The notes beneath the pieces are model-generated. The model was not told the origin of the DNA. It did no database searches and was given only the letters and a program-made list of their open reading frames with translations. A program made the position numbers and the translations under genes. This document shows positions 36,572-45,016 of a stretch of DNA of 64,000 bases, in pieces (position 1 is the stretch's first letter; the number at the start of each line of letters is the position of its first letter). Source of the DNA: Caulobacteraceae bacterium (lineage in GTDB: Bacteria > Pseudomonadota > Alphaproteobacteria > Caulobacterales > Caulobacteraceae); assembly GCA_027487945.1 (NCBI GenBank), contig JAIYCQ010000031.1, positions 34,362 to 98,361 on the forward strand, written 5' to 3'.

Positions 36572-37648
36572 CTACTTCGCCGGGATGCGAACCTTCTGGC
36601 CTTCGGACACGTAGGACTGGCCGGCGGTGATCACGCGAGCGTCGCCGCTCAGGCCGTTGATCCACACGCCTTCCGGGGTTTCGTCGAGGACGGTGACCGG
36701 CGCGAACGCCACCCGGTCGCCCGCGATGACATAGCGGACTCCCTGGCGGCCGGCGGAGTCGAGCACCAGCGTCGTGGTCGGCACCAGATGGGCCGGGCCG
36801 GAGCCGGTGTTGATCTTCACCTCGGCAGAAAGACCGGCGCGGGCGCGACCGCCCGGATTGGGAGCCTCGATCTCGACGCGGTAGGTGCGGGTCGCCGGAT
36901 CGGCGTCACGCGCCACCAGCCGCACGCGGCCGGTGAGGATCTCGCCCGAGACGAGGGTCGCCGTCGCGGTGGCGCCGACGCGGATGGCGCCGACGTCGCG
37001 CTCGGCCACATCGGTGACGATGACCATCGGATCGAGCTGGATCATGGTCCCGCAGGCGCCGCCCGGAGCCAGGTAGGTCCCGACCTCGGCGTCGCGGCGG
37101 TCGAAGACGCCGCTGAACGGGGCGCGGATGTTGACCTGGTCGAGGAGCACCTCGGCCTGGCGCACCTGGGCGGTGGCGCCGTCAAGGTTGGCCTGGGCCT
37201 GCAGCACCTGGGTCTGCGAGCGGTACCCCTGGGCGGCCAGGCGGTCGGACGCCTCCTTCTCCAGTTGCCGGGTGCGCAGCAGGGCGCGGGCCTGGTCCAG
37301 GCTGGCCTGGCGGGCATCGGTGGAGATGCGGCAGAGGATGGTTCCGCGGGCGACGAACGAGCCTTCGCGCGCCGGCGTCGCGGCCACGGGGCCGGCCGTC
37401 TCGGCCCGGACGATCACCGTACGGTTCGCTTCGGTGCGCCCGCGCACGGACACCACGTAGGGGCGCAGCGATGGCTGGACCATCGTCACCTGCACGAGCG
37501 GATCCTCGATCTTCTCGGCCGGCGCGGCGGCGGCCGCCGCCTTCTTGTCCTTCGCCCCGACGGAGGTGACGATCCCGCCGATGATGAAGAACAGGATGAC
37601 GGCCGCGGCGATGCCGCCGGCGAACAGGTAAGATTGTTTGATCTTCAT
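36572..37648 (-). CDS. RND efflux periplasmic adaptor (membrane fusion protein, first system)
   Basis: About 358 residues from the ATG at 37648 (GGGG six bases upstream). One N-terminal helix (YLFAGGIAAAVILFFIIGGIV) anchors it in the inner membrane. The lipoyl half-motifs are VIVRAETAGPVAATPAREGSFVARG and VNIRAPFSGVFDRRDAEVGTYL, flanking a hairpin helix rich in Gln and Ala. A beta-barrel domain and a membrane-proximal domain follow. It links the RND permease gene 27 bases downstream to an outer-membrane channel. The ~180-base region to kynU contains a TTCCGGAA palindrome but no regulator gene. Confidence 0.9.
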   Translation of the reverse strand: MKIKQSYLFAGGIAAAVILFFIIGGIVTSVGAKDKKAAAAAAPAEKIEDPLVQVTMVQPSLRPYVVSVRGRTEANRTVIVRAETAGPVAATPAREGSFVARGTILCRISTDARQASLDQARALLRTRQLEKEASDRLAAQGYRSQTQVLQAQANLDGATAQVRQAEVLLDQVNIRAPFSGVFDRRDAEVGTYLAPGGACGTMIQLDPMVIVTDVAERDVGAIRVGATATATLVSGEILTGRVRLVARDADPATRTYRVEIEAPNPGGRARAGLSAEVKINTGSGPAHLVPTTTLVLDSAGRQGVRYVIAGDRVAFAPVTVLDETPEGVWINGLSGDARVITAGQSYVSEGQKVRIPAK

Positions 37649-37828
37649 CGACGACCCCGGAGCGCAACCCGTGATCCGGCGCGCACACACGCGTCCGCGA
37701 ACCCACCCCGGGAGCCTATCTGAACAGTGTCCATATGCTGAACTCGCCGGCGCTTCGCAAATGAAATTCCGGAAATGTTCCGCTTTTGCAGGCTGGTTTC
37801 GCCGCTGCGGGCGACGGATAAGGCAGAC

Positions 37829-39061
37829 ATGACCGCTCCCCCGGATCCGTTACTGCAAGACCTCCACGACCCGCTAACCCGGATACGCGACGCCTTCGTG
37901 GCGCAAGATGGCTTGATCTACCTCTGCGGCAACTCGCTGGGTCAGTTGCCTGTCGCGACGCGGGGGCGCATGGCCGACGCCGTCGAGGCCGAATGGGGCC
38001 GCAGCCTGGTGCGCGGCTGGAACAGCCACGACTGGATCGGCCTGCCGCACCGTGTCGGCGACGCCATCGCCGGTCTGGTGGGGGCGGCGCCGGGGGAGGT
38101 CATCGTCGCCGACTCGACCTCGGCCAACCTCTTCAAGCTGGCGGTCGCGGCGATGCAGGCGCGGCCCGACCGCAAGGTGGTGCTGAGCGAGCCGGGCGAC
38201 TTTCCGACCGACCTTTACATGCTGGAGGGCGCGATCCGGACCCTGGGCGGCGACCGCCGACTGGTTCTGCGCGCGCCCGAAGAGATCGAGGCGGCCCTGA
38301 CAGAGGAGGTCGCGGTGCTCGTCCTCTGTCACGTCCATTACAAGACCGCCGCGCTACGCGACATGGCGCGGCTGACAAAGGCCGCCCATGCCGTCGGAGC
38401 CCTGGTCATCTGGGATCTGAGCCACAGCGCCGGGGTGGTGGAGGTGGACCTGAACGGCTGCGACGCCGACATGGCCGTCGGGTGCGGGTACAAGTACCTG
38501 AACGGCGGGCCAGGCGCGCCGGGCTTCCTCTTCGTGGCGGCCCGCCACCAGGCGAGCCTGGTCTCCCCGCTGTCCGGCTGGATGGGCCATGCGGCGCCCT
38601 TCACCTTCGTCGACGACTATCAGCCGGCGCCGGGCGTGGCGCGCTTCGCGTGCGGGACGCCGCCGATCCTCAGCCTGATCGCGCTGGAGGCCGGAGTGGC
38701 GCTGTCGGCGGCCGCCGGCGCTCCGGCCATCGCCGCCAAGGCCCGGGCGCTGGGCGATCTGTTCATCGCCCGGGTCGGGGACCGCGCCGGCGATGCGCTG
38801 ACGCTGATCAGTCCGGCCGACGGCGCGGCGCGAGGCGGCCATGTCGCCTTCCGTCACCCCGACGCCTACGCCATCGTCCAGGCCCTGATCGCCCGCGGCG
38901 TGGTCGGCGACTTCCGCGATCCGGACGTCATGCGCTTCGGGCTCTCGCCGCTGCCGCTCTCCTTCGCCGAGGTCGCGCGCGCCGCCGATCTGCTGGTGGA
39001 AGTCGTGGCCACGCGGGCCTATGACGACCCTGCCTACAAAGTCCGCGCCAAGGTCACCTGA
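37829..39061 (+). CDS. kynU: Kynureninase
   Basis: About 410 residues from the ATG at 37829 (AAGG five bases upstream). IYLCGNSLGQLP near residue 30 and WGRSLVRGWNSHDWIGLPHRVGDAIAGLVGA are characteristic of kynureninases. DSTSANLFKL contacts the PLP phosphate, WDLSHSAGVVEVDL follows, and the PLP lysine is K222 in GYKYLNGGPGAPGF. It cleaves kynurenine to anthranilate and alanine in tryptophan catabolism. No kynA or kynB gene is adjacent. The glyoxalase gene follows 11 bases after the stop, so the three genes to 40289 are likely one operon. Confidence 0.93.
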   Translation: MTAPPDPLLQDLHDPLTRIRDAFVAQDGLIYLCGNSLGQLPVATRGRMADAVEAEWGRSLVRGWNSHDWIGLPHRVGDAIAGLVGAAPGEVIVADSTSANLFKLAVAAMQARPDRKVVLSEPGDFPTDLYMLEGAIRTLGGDRRLVLRAPEEIEAALTEEVAVLVLCHVHYKTAALRDMARLTKAAHAVGALVIWDLSHSAGVVEVDLNGCDADMAVGCGYKYLNGGPGAPGFLFVAARHQASLVSPLSGWMGHAAPFTFVDDYQPAPGVARFACGTPPILSLIALEAGVALSAAAGAPAIAAKARALGDLFIARVGDRAGDALTLISPADGAARGGHVAFRHPDAYAIVQALIARGVVGDFRDPDVMRFGLSPLPLSFAEVARAADLLVEVVATRAYDDPAYKVRAKVT

Positions 39062-39072
39062 AGGAGTTCCGC

Positions 39073-39513
39073 ATGCGCTATCTGCACACCATGGTCCGGG
39101 TGAAGGACCTCGACGCCTCGCTGGACTTCTATGTGAACAAGCTGGGCCTCGCCGAGGTGTCGCGCTTCGACAATGCCGGCGGCCGGTTCACCCTGGTCTT
39201 TCTGGCCGCGCCCGACGATGTCGAGGCCGCCCGCGAGAAGCGCGCGCCGACGGTCGAGCTGACCTGGAACTGGGATACCGAGGACTATCAGGGCGGCCGC
39301 AACTTCGGCCACCTGGCCTATGCGGTCGACGACATCTACGCCGCCTGCCAGCGCCTGATGGACGGCGGGGTGACGATCAACCGGCCGCCGCGCGACGGCC
39401 ACATGGCCTTCGTGCGTTCGCCGGACAACATCTCCATCGAGCTGCTGCAGAAGGGCCCGAACCTGCCGCCGGCCGAGCCCTGGGCCTCGATGCCCAACGT
39501 CGGGGCCTGGTGA
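39073..39513 (+). CDS. gloA: Glyoxalase I / lactoylglutathione lyase-like VOC protein
   Basis: 146 residues. The two beta-alpha-beta-beta-beta modules of VOC enzymes are clear. The four metal-ligand positions are filled: His in MRYLHTMVRVKD, Glu in VELTWNWD, His in GGRNFGHLAYAVDD and Glu in NISIELLQK. It converts the methylglyoxal-glutathione hemithioacetal to S-lactoylglutathione. GGAG lies upstream of the ATG. The stop overlaps the ATG of the following SDR gene (TGATG). Its link to kynurenine breakdown is only positional; it may be a related dioxygenase-fold enzyme. Confidence 0.88.
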   Translation: MRYLHTMVRVKDLDASLDFYVNKLGLAEVSRFDNAGGRFTLVFLAAPDDVEAAREKRAPTVELTWNWDTEDYQGGRNFGHLAYAVDDIYAACQRLMDGGVTINRPPRDGHMAFVRSPDNISIELLQKGPNLPPAEPWASMPNVGAW

Positions 39514-40289
39514 TGCGGCTGAAGGGCCGTCGCGCGCTGGTCACCGGCGCCGCCAACGGCATCGGCCTGGCCTGCGCCCAGGAGATGGCCCGCGAGGGCG
39601 CGGACGTGGCCTTGCTCGACCTCGACGCCGCCGGGGTGAAGCGCGCCGCCGAGGCCATCGCCGCCGAGACCGGCGTGCGGACCCTGGCCATCGCCTGCGA
39701 TGTCGCTGACGCGGAAGCCGCCCGCGCGGCGGTCGCCGGGGCCGGCGAGGCGCTGGGCGTCATCGACGTGCTGGTCAACAACGCCGGCATCCTGAGGCCC
39801 GGCGACATCCTGACGACCACACTGGAGGACTTCGACGCGGTGCTGGCGGTCAACGTCCGCGCCGTCTTCGTCATCGGCCAGGCCGTGGCGCAAGCCCTTG
39901 TAGCCGCCGGCAAGCCGGGCGTGATCATCAACATGAGCTCGATCAACGCCGTTCTGGCGATCCCGGGACAGGTCCCCTACGTGACCAGCAAGGGCGCCAT
40001 CAACCAGCTGACCAAGACCATGGCCCTGGGCCTCGCCGACCACGGCATCCGGGTGAACGCCATAGGCCCGGGCACCATCGCCACCGACATCCTCAAGGGC
40101 GTGCTGAAGGACGAGGCCGCCAGGAAGGGCGTGCTGGCCCGCACGCCGCTGAAGCGCTTCGGCGAACCCGGCGAGATCGGCCGCGTGGCCGTGTTCCTGG
40201 CCAGCGACGACGCCAGCTACATGACGGGGCAGACGATCTATCCCGACGGGGGCCGGCTGGCGCTGAACTATACGGTGGCGGTGGACTAA
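39513..40289 (+). CDS. Short-chain dehydrogenase/reductase (SDR)
   Basis: 258 residues. The nucleotide motif is TGAANGIG near residue 12, NNAG follows DVLV, the catalytic Ser is in INMSSINAV and the YxxxK pair is YVTSKGA. The C-terminal SYMTGQTIYPDGGRLALNY is typical of classical SDRs. Asp in DLDAAG after the second strand suggests NAD preference. The substrate is unknown. It is translationally coupled to the glyoxalase gene and is the last gene of the kynU operon. A TCCTGGGC...GCCCAGGA hairpin follows 25 bases after the stop. Confidence 0.92.
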   Translation: MRLKGRRALVTGAANGIGLACAQEMAREGADVALLDLDAAGVKRAAEAIAAETGVRTLAIACDVADAEAARAAVAGAGEALGVIDVLVNNAGILRPGDILTTTLEDFDAVLAVNVRAVFVIGQAVAQALVAAGKPGVIINMSSINAVLAIPGQVPYVTSKGAINQLTKTMALGLADHGIRVNAIGPGTIATDILKGVLKDEAARKGVLARTPLKRFGEPGEIGRVAVFLASDDASYMTGQTIYPDGGRLALNYTVAVD

Positions 40290-40314
40290 GCCGGCATCGC
40301 AACCTCGCTTGTCA

Positions 40315-40335
40315 TCCTGGGCCTTGTGCCCAGGA
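40315..40335. repeat. TCCTGGGC...GCCCAGGA hairpin repeat
   Basis: Perfect eight-base arms around a five-base CTTGT loop, preceded by GTCA. This GTCATCCTGGG...CCCAGGA form is a common dispersed intergenic palindrome in alphaproteobacteria. It lies in the 152-base gap between the SDR and ogt genes, which otherwise holds only GC-rich non-coding sequence. Confidence 0.6.
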
Positions 40336-40441
40336 CCCCTCGTTCAGCCTGCTGGTGAGAGTGTGATCACCCCCCGCACCTGCGAGCCGACACAGGGAGC
40401 CTCGCCACGAGGGCGAGGATCATGGTGCGTAGCGTAGCGGC

Positions 40442-41017
40442 TTAGCGCGAAGGCCGCACAGCCAGCGGCAGGTCCCCGAACAGCGCCGGCGTCTCGCCGA
40501 CCGTCGCGCCCTCGATCGCCAGCATCCTAAGCTTGGTCTCCACGCCGCCGGGGGCGGAGAATCCGCCGGGCTTGCCGCCGCCGCCGAGCACGCGGTGGCA
40601 GGGCATGATGATCGGGACCGGGTTACGGCCCATGGCCTCGCCGACGGCCCGCGCGGCCTCCGGTCCGGCCCCAAGCGCCCGGGCGACCTCGCCGTAGGTC
40701 CGGATCTCGCCCGGCGGGATGGCGCGCACGACGGCGTAGACGCGACGCTGGAAGTCGCTGCAGGCGCTGAAGTCGAGCGCGACGTCCGCCAGGTCGCGCT
40801 TCTCGCCCGCCAGCAGCGCGACGACTCCGGTCACGGCATCCGCCACGGAGCGCGGGGCAGGGGCCTCGACCGCCCCGGCGAAGCGCCGCGCGATCCGCGC
40901 CCGCAGCGTGCCGGGGTTCGCCTCCGGCAGGAACGCCCCGACGATCCCCGCCTCGCCCCAGACGAGGGCGCAGGCGCCGATGGCGGTGTTGAAGACGGTG
41001 AAGGACCATGCGGACAT
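40442..41017 (-). CDS. ogt: Methylated-DNA--[protein]-cysteine S-methyltransferase
   Basis: About 191 residues from the ATG at 41017. The active-site Cys is C140 in IIMPCHRV. FQRRVYAVVRAIPPGEIRTYGEVARALG forms the helix-turn-helix DNA-binding part and includes the arginine finger region, and GGFSAPGGVETKLRML closes the domain. It removes methyl groups from O6-methylguanine by suicide transfer to the Cys. No ada regulatory domain is present, so it is the Ogt type. The tRNA-Asn gene lies upstream on the same strand. Confidence 0.92.
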   Translation of the reverse strand: MSAWSFTVFNTAIGACALVWGEAGIVGAFLPEANPGTLRARIARRFAGAVEAPAPRSVADAVTGVVALLAGEKRDLADVALDFSACSDFQRRVYAVVRAIPPGEIRTYGEVARALGAGPEAARAVGEAMGRNPVPIIMPCHRVLGGGGKPGGFSAPGGVETKLRMLAIEGATVGETPALFGDLPLAVRPSR

Positions 41018-41102
41018 CGGCCGGAGGATATCCCGACTCGCGCGTCGACGCGCTCCGCCGGAGGGCGAGCGATCAGCATGGCGATGTCCGGAAGGGGACA
41101 CC

Positions 41103-41177
41103 TGGCTCCGCGGGTAGGATTCGAACCTACGACCAGCCGGTTAACAGCCGGCTGCTCTACCACTGAGCTACCGCGGA
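41103..41177 (-). tRNA. tRNA-Asn (GTT)
   Basis: On the minus strand, acceptor arms TCCGCGG and CCGCGGA pair perfectly. The D-arm AGCTCAGTGGTAGAGC, an anticodon stem-loop with CTGTTAA (anticodon GTT), and the T-loop GGTTCGAATCC are all present. The discriminator is G and CCA is encoded in the gene. Confidence 0.97.
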
Positions 41178-41266
41178 TCAGGTTTCTCAGGAGGGCGGGT
41201 CATAGCCGTGGTCGCCGGTGGGCGCAAGCGGGCATCACCACAAAATCGGCGAGCCCGCTGCAGCGC

Positions 41267-42319
41267 TCAGCCGGCCTCGAGGATCTCCAGCGCCTGGCGG
41301 GCCAGATGCGGGGTGCCGTTCTCGGCCGGGCGGTCGCTGGCGGCGTTGCCGGCCAGCACCCGGCGGTAGACGCCCTGGGAGATCGAGGCCAGGCGGAAGA
41401 TCGAGAAGGCCATGTAGAAGGGCCAGCCCTCGATGGCGCCGCGGCCTGTGCGCCGGGCGTAGGCCTCGACATAGGCCGCCTCGGTCGGGATGCCGCTGGT
41501 CGCGAAATCGACACCGTCCAGGCTGCCCCAGGACGGCGAGTGCGACCGCCACAAGAAGCCGTTATAGGCCAGGTCCGCCAGCGGGTGGCCGATCGTCGAC
41601 AGCTCCCAGTCCAGCACCGCGATCAGCTTCGGCTCGGTCGGGTGGAACATCACGTTCTCGAGTCGGTAGTCGCCGTGGGCGATGCTGACCGAGTCGTCTG
41701 CCGGAATCCGGGCCGGCAGCTTCTCGATCAGGGCCTCCATCTCCGGGATGTGCTCGCTCTCTGCGCCCCGGTACTGCTTGGTCCATCGGCCGATCTGACG
41801 CTCGAAGTAGCCGCCGGCCTTGCCGTAGTCGCCAAGGCCCACGGCCTCGTGGTCGACGGCGTGCAGCCGTGCCAGCACGGCGTTGAGTTCGTCATAGATC
41901 GCCGCGCGCTCGGCGGGCTGCAGACCGGGCAGGGCGGCGTCGCGGAAGATCCGCCCCTCCAGATAGTCCATCACATAGAAGCCGGTGCCGATGATGCTGT
42001 CGTCGTCACACAGAACCCGCATGCGCGGCACCGGGACGTGACCCTCCAGCGCCTTCATGACCCGGTACTCGCGATCGACCTGGTGGGCGCTGGCCAGCAG
42101 CACGCCGGGCGGCTTCTTGCGCAACACATAGCGCAGCGGCCCGTCCGGCCCGTCGGTGGTCAGCAGGAATGTTGGGTTCGACGCTCCGCCCTGGAACTGC
42201 TGCACCCGCATGGCGGTCCCGAATCCCTCGACCCGCGGAGCCAGCCAGGCTTCGAGCCTGTCGGCGTCGAACCGGTGAGCGGCGACGACGTCGCGAACGG
42301 TCGGGGCGGTGGGGTCCAT
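41267..42319 (-). CDS. APH-fold phosphotransferase family protein (ACAD10/11 N-domain-like)
   Basis: 350 residues. A kinase-like fold with GGASNPTFLLTT and YVLRKKPPGVLLASAHQVDREYRVMKAL in the N-lobe, then the Brenner-type catalytic motif HGDYRLENVMF and the metal motif LDWELSTIGHPLADLAY. This is the bacterial stand-alone version of the aminoglycoside-phosphotransferase-like domain fused to acyl-CoA dehydrogenases in animal ACAD10/11. In that family the kinase phosphorylates 4-hydroxyacyl-CoAs for catabolism, so a role in hydroxy-acid breakdown is plausible. The acyl-CoA dehydrogenase in this window is 24 kb away. Confidence 0.88.
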   Translation of the reverse strand: MDPTAPTVRDVVAAHRFDADRLEAWLAPRVEGFGTAMRVQQFQGGASNPTFLLTTDGPDGPLRYVLRKKPPGVLLASAHQVDREYRVMKALEGHVPVPRMRVLCDDDSIIGTGFYVMDYLEGRIFRDAALPGLQPAERAAIYDELNAVLARLHAVDHEAVGLGDYGKAGGYFERQIGRWTKQYRGAESEHIPEMEALIEKLPARIPADDSVSIAHGDYRLENVMFHPTEPKLIAVLDWELSTIGHPLADLAYNGFLWRSHSPSWGSLDGVDFATSGIPTEAAYVEAYARRTGRGAIEGWPFYMAFSIFRLASISQGVYRRVLAGNAASDRPAENGTPHLARQALEILEAG

Positions 42320-42404
42320 GGGGCGTATCCTCGTTTTGCGGCGAAGATGGCCGCTTACGTCGCGACAGACGCAAGGGATTTGAACAGCAGGCGGATATCA
42401 GGCG

Positions 42405-42497
42405 GCGCTTCGCCCTGCTTCGCTGAAGCTTCGCAGGGCATCCCGCTTCGCACTGCTGTTCGGGACTTGTCCTGCGAAGCGCGTAGCGCGAAGCAGG
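42405..42497. repeat. Clustered GCTTCG/GCGAAG palindromes between APH-like gene and tRNA-Cys
   Basis: Two hairpins in about 93 bases. In the first, CCCTGC and GCAGGG are the outer arms with AGC/GCT inside. In the second, CCTGC-GAA-GCGC pairs with GCGC-GAA-GCAGG. The GCTTCG/GCGAAG hexamers recur many times. The ~180 bases from 42320 to 42498 hold no gene. Confidence 0.5.
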
Positions 42498-42498
42498 A

Positions 42499-42572
42499 TG
42501 GAGGCCTGGCCCGGAATCGAACCGGGGTGCAAGGATTTGCAGTCCTCTGCGTAACCACTCCGCCACCAGGCC
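42499..42572 (-). tRNA. tRNA-Cys (GCA)
   Basis: On the minus strand, acceptor arms GGCCTGG and CCAGGCC pair. The anticodon loop reads CTGCAAA (anticodon GCA), the T-loop is GGTTCGATTCC and the discriminator is T, as required for tRNA-Cys. CCA is encoded. Confidence 0.97.
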
Positions 42573-42734
42573 TCACGCTCGTCGACGCGGGCGGTCGCGT
42601 CGGGAGGGCGCGATGGCTACCAGAGCGGCCCGTGCGTTTCAATGGCTTCGCACGGTCGCATTGCCTTGAAGTCGCCGGCGGACCTATAAGCCGGCTGACG
42701 AACTCCCGTCGTCCCCGGATTCTCAGAGGATCGA

Positions 42735-43307
42735 ATGAGCGCCGACTTCGCCGCCGCCCGGCTCAACATGCTCGACAGCCAGGTGCGTCCCGCCGATGTG
42801 ACGGACTGGGCGCTTCAGGACGCCATCGGCGTCGCCCCCCGTGAGTCGGTTGTCCCGGCGGGCAAGGGCTTCGCAGCCTACGCCGACGCCGAGGTCGAGT
42901 ACGCGCCCGGCCGCTGGCTGCTGCGCCCGCGCGATGTCGCCAAGCTGCTCCAGGCCCTGCGCCCGGCGGCCGGTGATCGCGCCCTGGCCATCGCCGCGCC
43001 CTATGCCGCCCTCGTCCTTGAGACCATGGGCCTGACGGTCGACCGCCTCGACGGCGAGGACCTGACCGCGCTCCCCGGCGCCGACTATGATCTGATCATT
43101 GTCGAGGGCGCCGTCATGAAGGCCCCCGCGGCCTGGACCGCGGCTCTGGCGCAGGGCGGTCGACTGGGCCTGGTGGAGCGCGCCGGACCCGCCGGCAAGG
43201 CGACGATCTATCTCCGTGCGGCAGACGGCGTGGGCGCCCGCCCCATCTTCGAAGCGACGCCGCCGTGGCTGGCCGGCTTCGAACCGGTTCATGGTTTCGC
43301 CTTCTAG
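42735..43307 (+). CDS. Protein-L-isoaspartate O-methyltransferase homologue, degenerate SAM site
   Basis: 190 residues, near the usual size. The N-terminal MLDSQVRPADVTDWALQDAI and the LLRPRDVAKLLQAL helix match the PCMT family, where they precede the SAM-binding fold. The expected motif I (hydrophobics followed by GTGSGY) is replaced by ALAIAAPYAALVLETMG, with no glycine loop. The later YDLIIVEGAV and GGRLGLVE strands are intact. It may be an inactive or repurposed homologue that still binds protein. The ATG has AGAGGA upstream. It is followed by tolC-like, popZ and valS genes in the same direction. Confidence 0.82.
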   Translation: MSADFAAARLNMLDSQVRPADVTDWALQDAIGVAPRESVVPAGKGFAAYADAEVEYAPGRWLLRPRDVAKLLQALRPAAGDRALAIAAPYAALVLETMGLTVDRLDGEDLTALPGADYDLIIVEGAVMKAPAAWTAALAQGGRLGLVERAGPAGKATIYLRAADGVGARPIFEATPPWLAGFEPVHGFAF

Positions 43308-43360
43308 TTCGGCGAAACTGAAACACGCCCGCAAAGGGCGCGTGAAAAAAGCTTAACTCG

Positions 43361-43398
43361 CCGCCACTGGCGGTGGAGATTACAGGCGATCATATAAG
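43361..43398 (+). promoter_or_regulatory. Palindrome and -10-like box upstream of tolC-type gene
   Basis: CCGCCA-C-TGGCGG at 43361-43373 is a perfect 13-base palindrome. TATAAG at 43393-43398 is the best -10-like hexamer in the 125-base gap and lies 35 bases before the start codon. Promoter assignment is tentative. Confidence 0.35.
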
Positions 43399-43432
43399 GG
43401 CTCGCTGGTGTGTGAGCCTTCGGGGATAGAGC

Positions 43433-44905
43433 ATGTCGAACAGTCGTCGGGCGGGTCTACTCGCCGCCGTTTGCAGCGTTGGGCTTCTGGCCGGTCTTGT
43501 CGCCCCGGCGCAGGCCGAGACGCTGGCGGACGCCATCGCGCTCGCCTACCAGACCAATCCCACGCTGCAGGGCCAACGGGCCAGCCAGCGGGCGCTCGAC
43601 GAAAGCGTCGTCCAGGCGCGCGGCGGCCTGCGCCCGACGGTCAGCCTCTCCGGCGACGTCAGCTGGCGTGACACCGAGGTCGCCGAGGGCAACCCGGGGT
43701 CGGACACCACCCGCTCGAGCAGCGCGGGCCTGTCGGTGAGCCAGCCGATCTACACCGGCGGTCGCGTCGCCTCCGGCATCTCCGCCGCCCGCGCTGACGT
43801 CCTGACCGGCCGGGAAGGCCTGCGCGGCGTCGAGGCCCAGGTGCTGCAGAGCGTCATCACCGCCTATGTCGACGTCCGCCGCGACCAGGAGCGCGTGCGG
43901 ATCGCCACCGACAACGTCGCCGTGCTGCAGCGTCAGCTGGACGAGGCCCGCGCCCGCTTCGAGGTCGGCGAGATCACCCGCACGGACGTGGCCCAGGCCG
44001 AAGCCCGCTTCGCCGGCGCCCGGGCGTCGTTCTCCAGCGCCCAGGCCCAGCTGGCCATCAGCCGCGCCTCCTACGCCGCCGTCGTCGGCCAGAACCCCGG
44101 CGATCTCGCCGCCGAGCCCTCGCTCGAAGGCCTCCTGCCGACCACGGTGGACGACGCCTTCGTCGCCGCCGAGGAGGCCAACCCGCAGGTCCTCGCCGCC
44201 GAGTACAGCGAGCGCGCCAGCGCCGCCCGCCTCGCGGCCACCCGTGCCGAGCGCCGGCCGACAGTCTCCGCCTCGGGCAGCCTCGGCTACAGCGCCTCCG
44301 ACGCGGCCTTCGTGGGCACAGGCGGGCAGTTCGAGAACTATGACCAGAGCGTCTCCGGCGCGGTCACGGTCCGCATGCCGATCTTCACCGGCGGCCTCGT
44401 CAACTCCGGCATCCGCGCCGCCACCGAGCGCAACCGCGCCGACCAGCTGGCGATCGAGGAAGCGCGTCGCACCGCGCTGCGCACCGTATCCCAGGCTTGG
44501 AACAGCCTGGTTGGCGCCCGCGCCAACCTGGCGGCCAGCGAGGAACAGGTCCGCGCGACGCGGATCGCCTTCGAAGGCGTTCGCCAGGAGGCCCAGGTCG
44601 GGCTGCGCACCACCCTCGACGTGCTGAACGCCGAGCAGGAGCTGCGCAACGCCGAGCTGTCGCTCGTCAACGCCCGCCGCGACGAGTACGTCGCCTCGGC
44701 CATCCTGCTGGCCGCGATGGGCAAGCTGGAAGCGCGCTACCTGATCCCGGACGTCGAGACCTATGATCCGGTGCTCAACGCGAACCGCGTCAACGCCAGC
44801 TGGGGCTGGGTGCCGTGGGAACCGGTCCTGGAGTTCGTCGACCGTGTCGGCGGGCCCGCCGTTTCCACGCCGCCGGCCGATGCGCCGGTCGCCACCGCCC
44901 AATAG
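43433..44905 (+). CDS. TolC/RsaF-type outer-membrane efflux protein
   Basis: 490 residues with a Sec signal ending at AQA near residue 28. Two internal repeats each contain a long coiled-coil helix pair and a barrel strand: TLADAIALAYQTNPTLQGQRA and QPIYTGGRV in the first, FVAAEEANPQVLAAEYSERAS and MPIFTGGLVNSG in the second. QEAQVGLRTTLDVLNAEQELRNAELSLV is the classic TolC C-terminal signature. It forms the trimeric channel for type I secretion or RND efflux. No ABC or adaptor gene is adjacent; candidates here are the two RND systems and the RTX protein at 60735. PopZ is encoded downstream. Confidence 0.93.
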   Translation: MSNSRRAGLLAAVCSVGLLAGLVAPAQAETLADAIALAYQTNPTLQGQRASQRALDESVVQARGGLRPTVSLSGDVSWRDTEVAEGNPGSDTTRSSSAGLSVSQPIYTGGRVASGISAARADVLTGREGLRGVEAQVLQSVITAYVDVRRDQERVRIATDNVAVLQRQLDEARARFEVGEITRTDVAQAEARFAGARASFSSAQAQLAISRASYAAVVGQNPGDLAAEPSLEGLLPTTVDDAFVAAEEANPQVLAAEYSERASAARLAATRAERRPTVSASGSLGYSASDAAFVGTGGQFENYDQSVSGAVTVRMPIFTGGLVNSGIRAATERNRADQLAIEEARRTALRTVSQAWNSLVGARANLAASEEQVRATRIAFEGVRQEAQVGLRTTLDVLNAEQELRNAELSLVNARRDEYVASAILLAAMGKLEARYLIPDVETYDPVLNANRVNASWGWVPWEPVLEFVDRVGGPAVSTPPADAPVATAQ

Positions 44906-45016
44906 GCTGCCCTTACCGGCGATGATCGTGGCCTTAACCACGATGCGCGTTTGCAGGATCGGCGGCGCGCGCTTAGGCTAGAACTTGGAATCGCCTCGCT
45001 CAGGTACGGCTCGCCC

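Noticed and set aside
34835..37723. A ~960-codon open frame antisense to the first RND permease and its adaptor
   Set aside because: Same composition bias; it crosses two genuine genes and their intergenic gap without any matching motif.
43325..43350. Hairpin with CGCCC and GGGCG arms followed by an A-run upstream of the tolC-type gene
   Set aside because: For a plus-strand terminator the run should be T; on the minus strand the run precedes the stem. It is therefore not a terminator in either direction.
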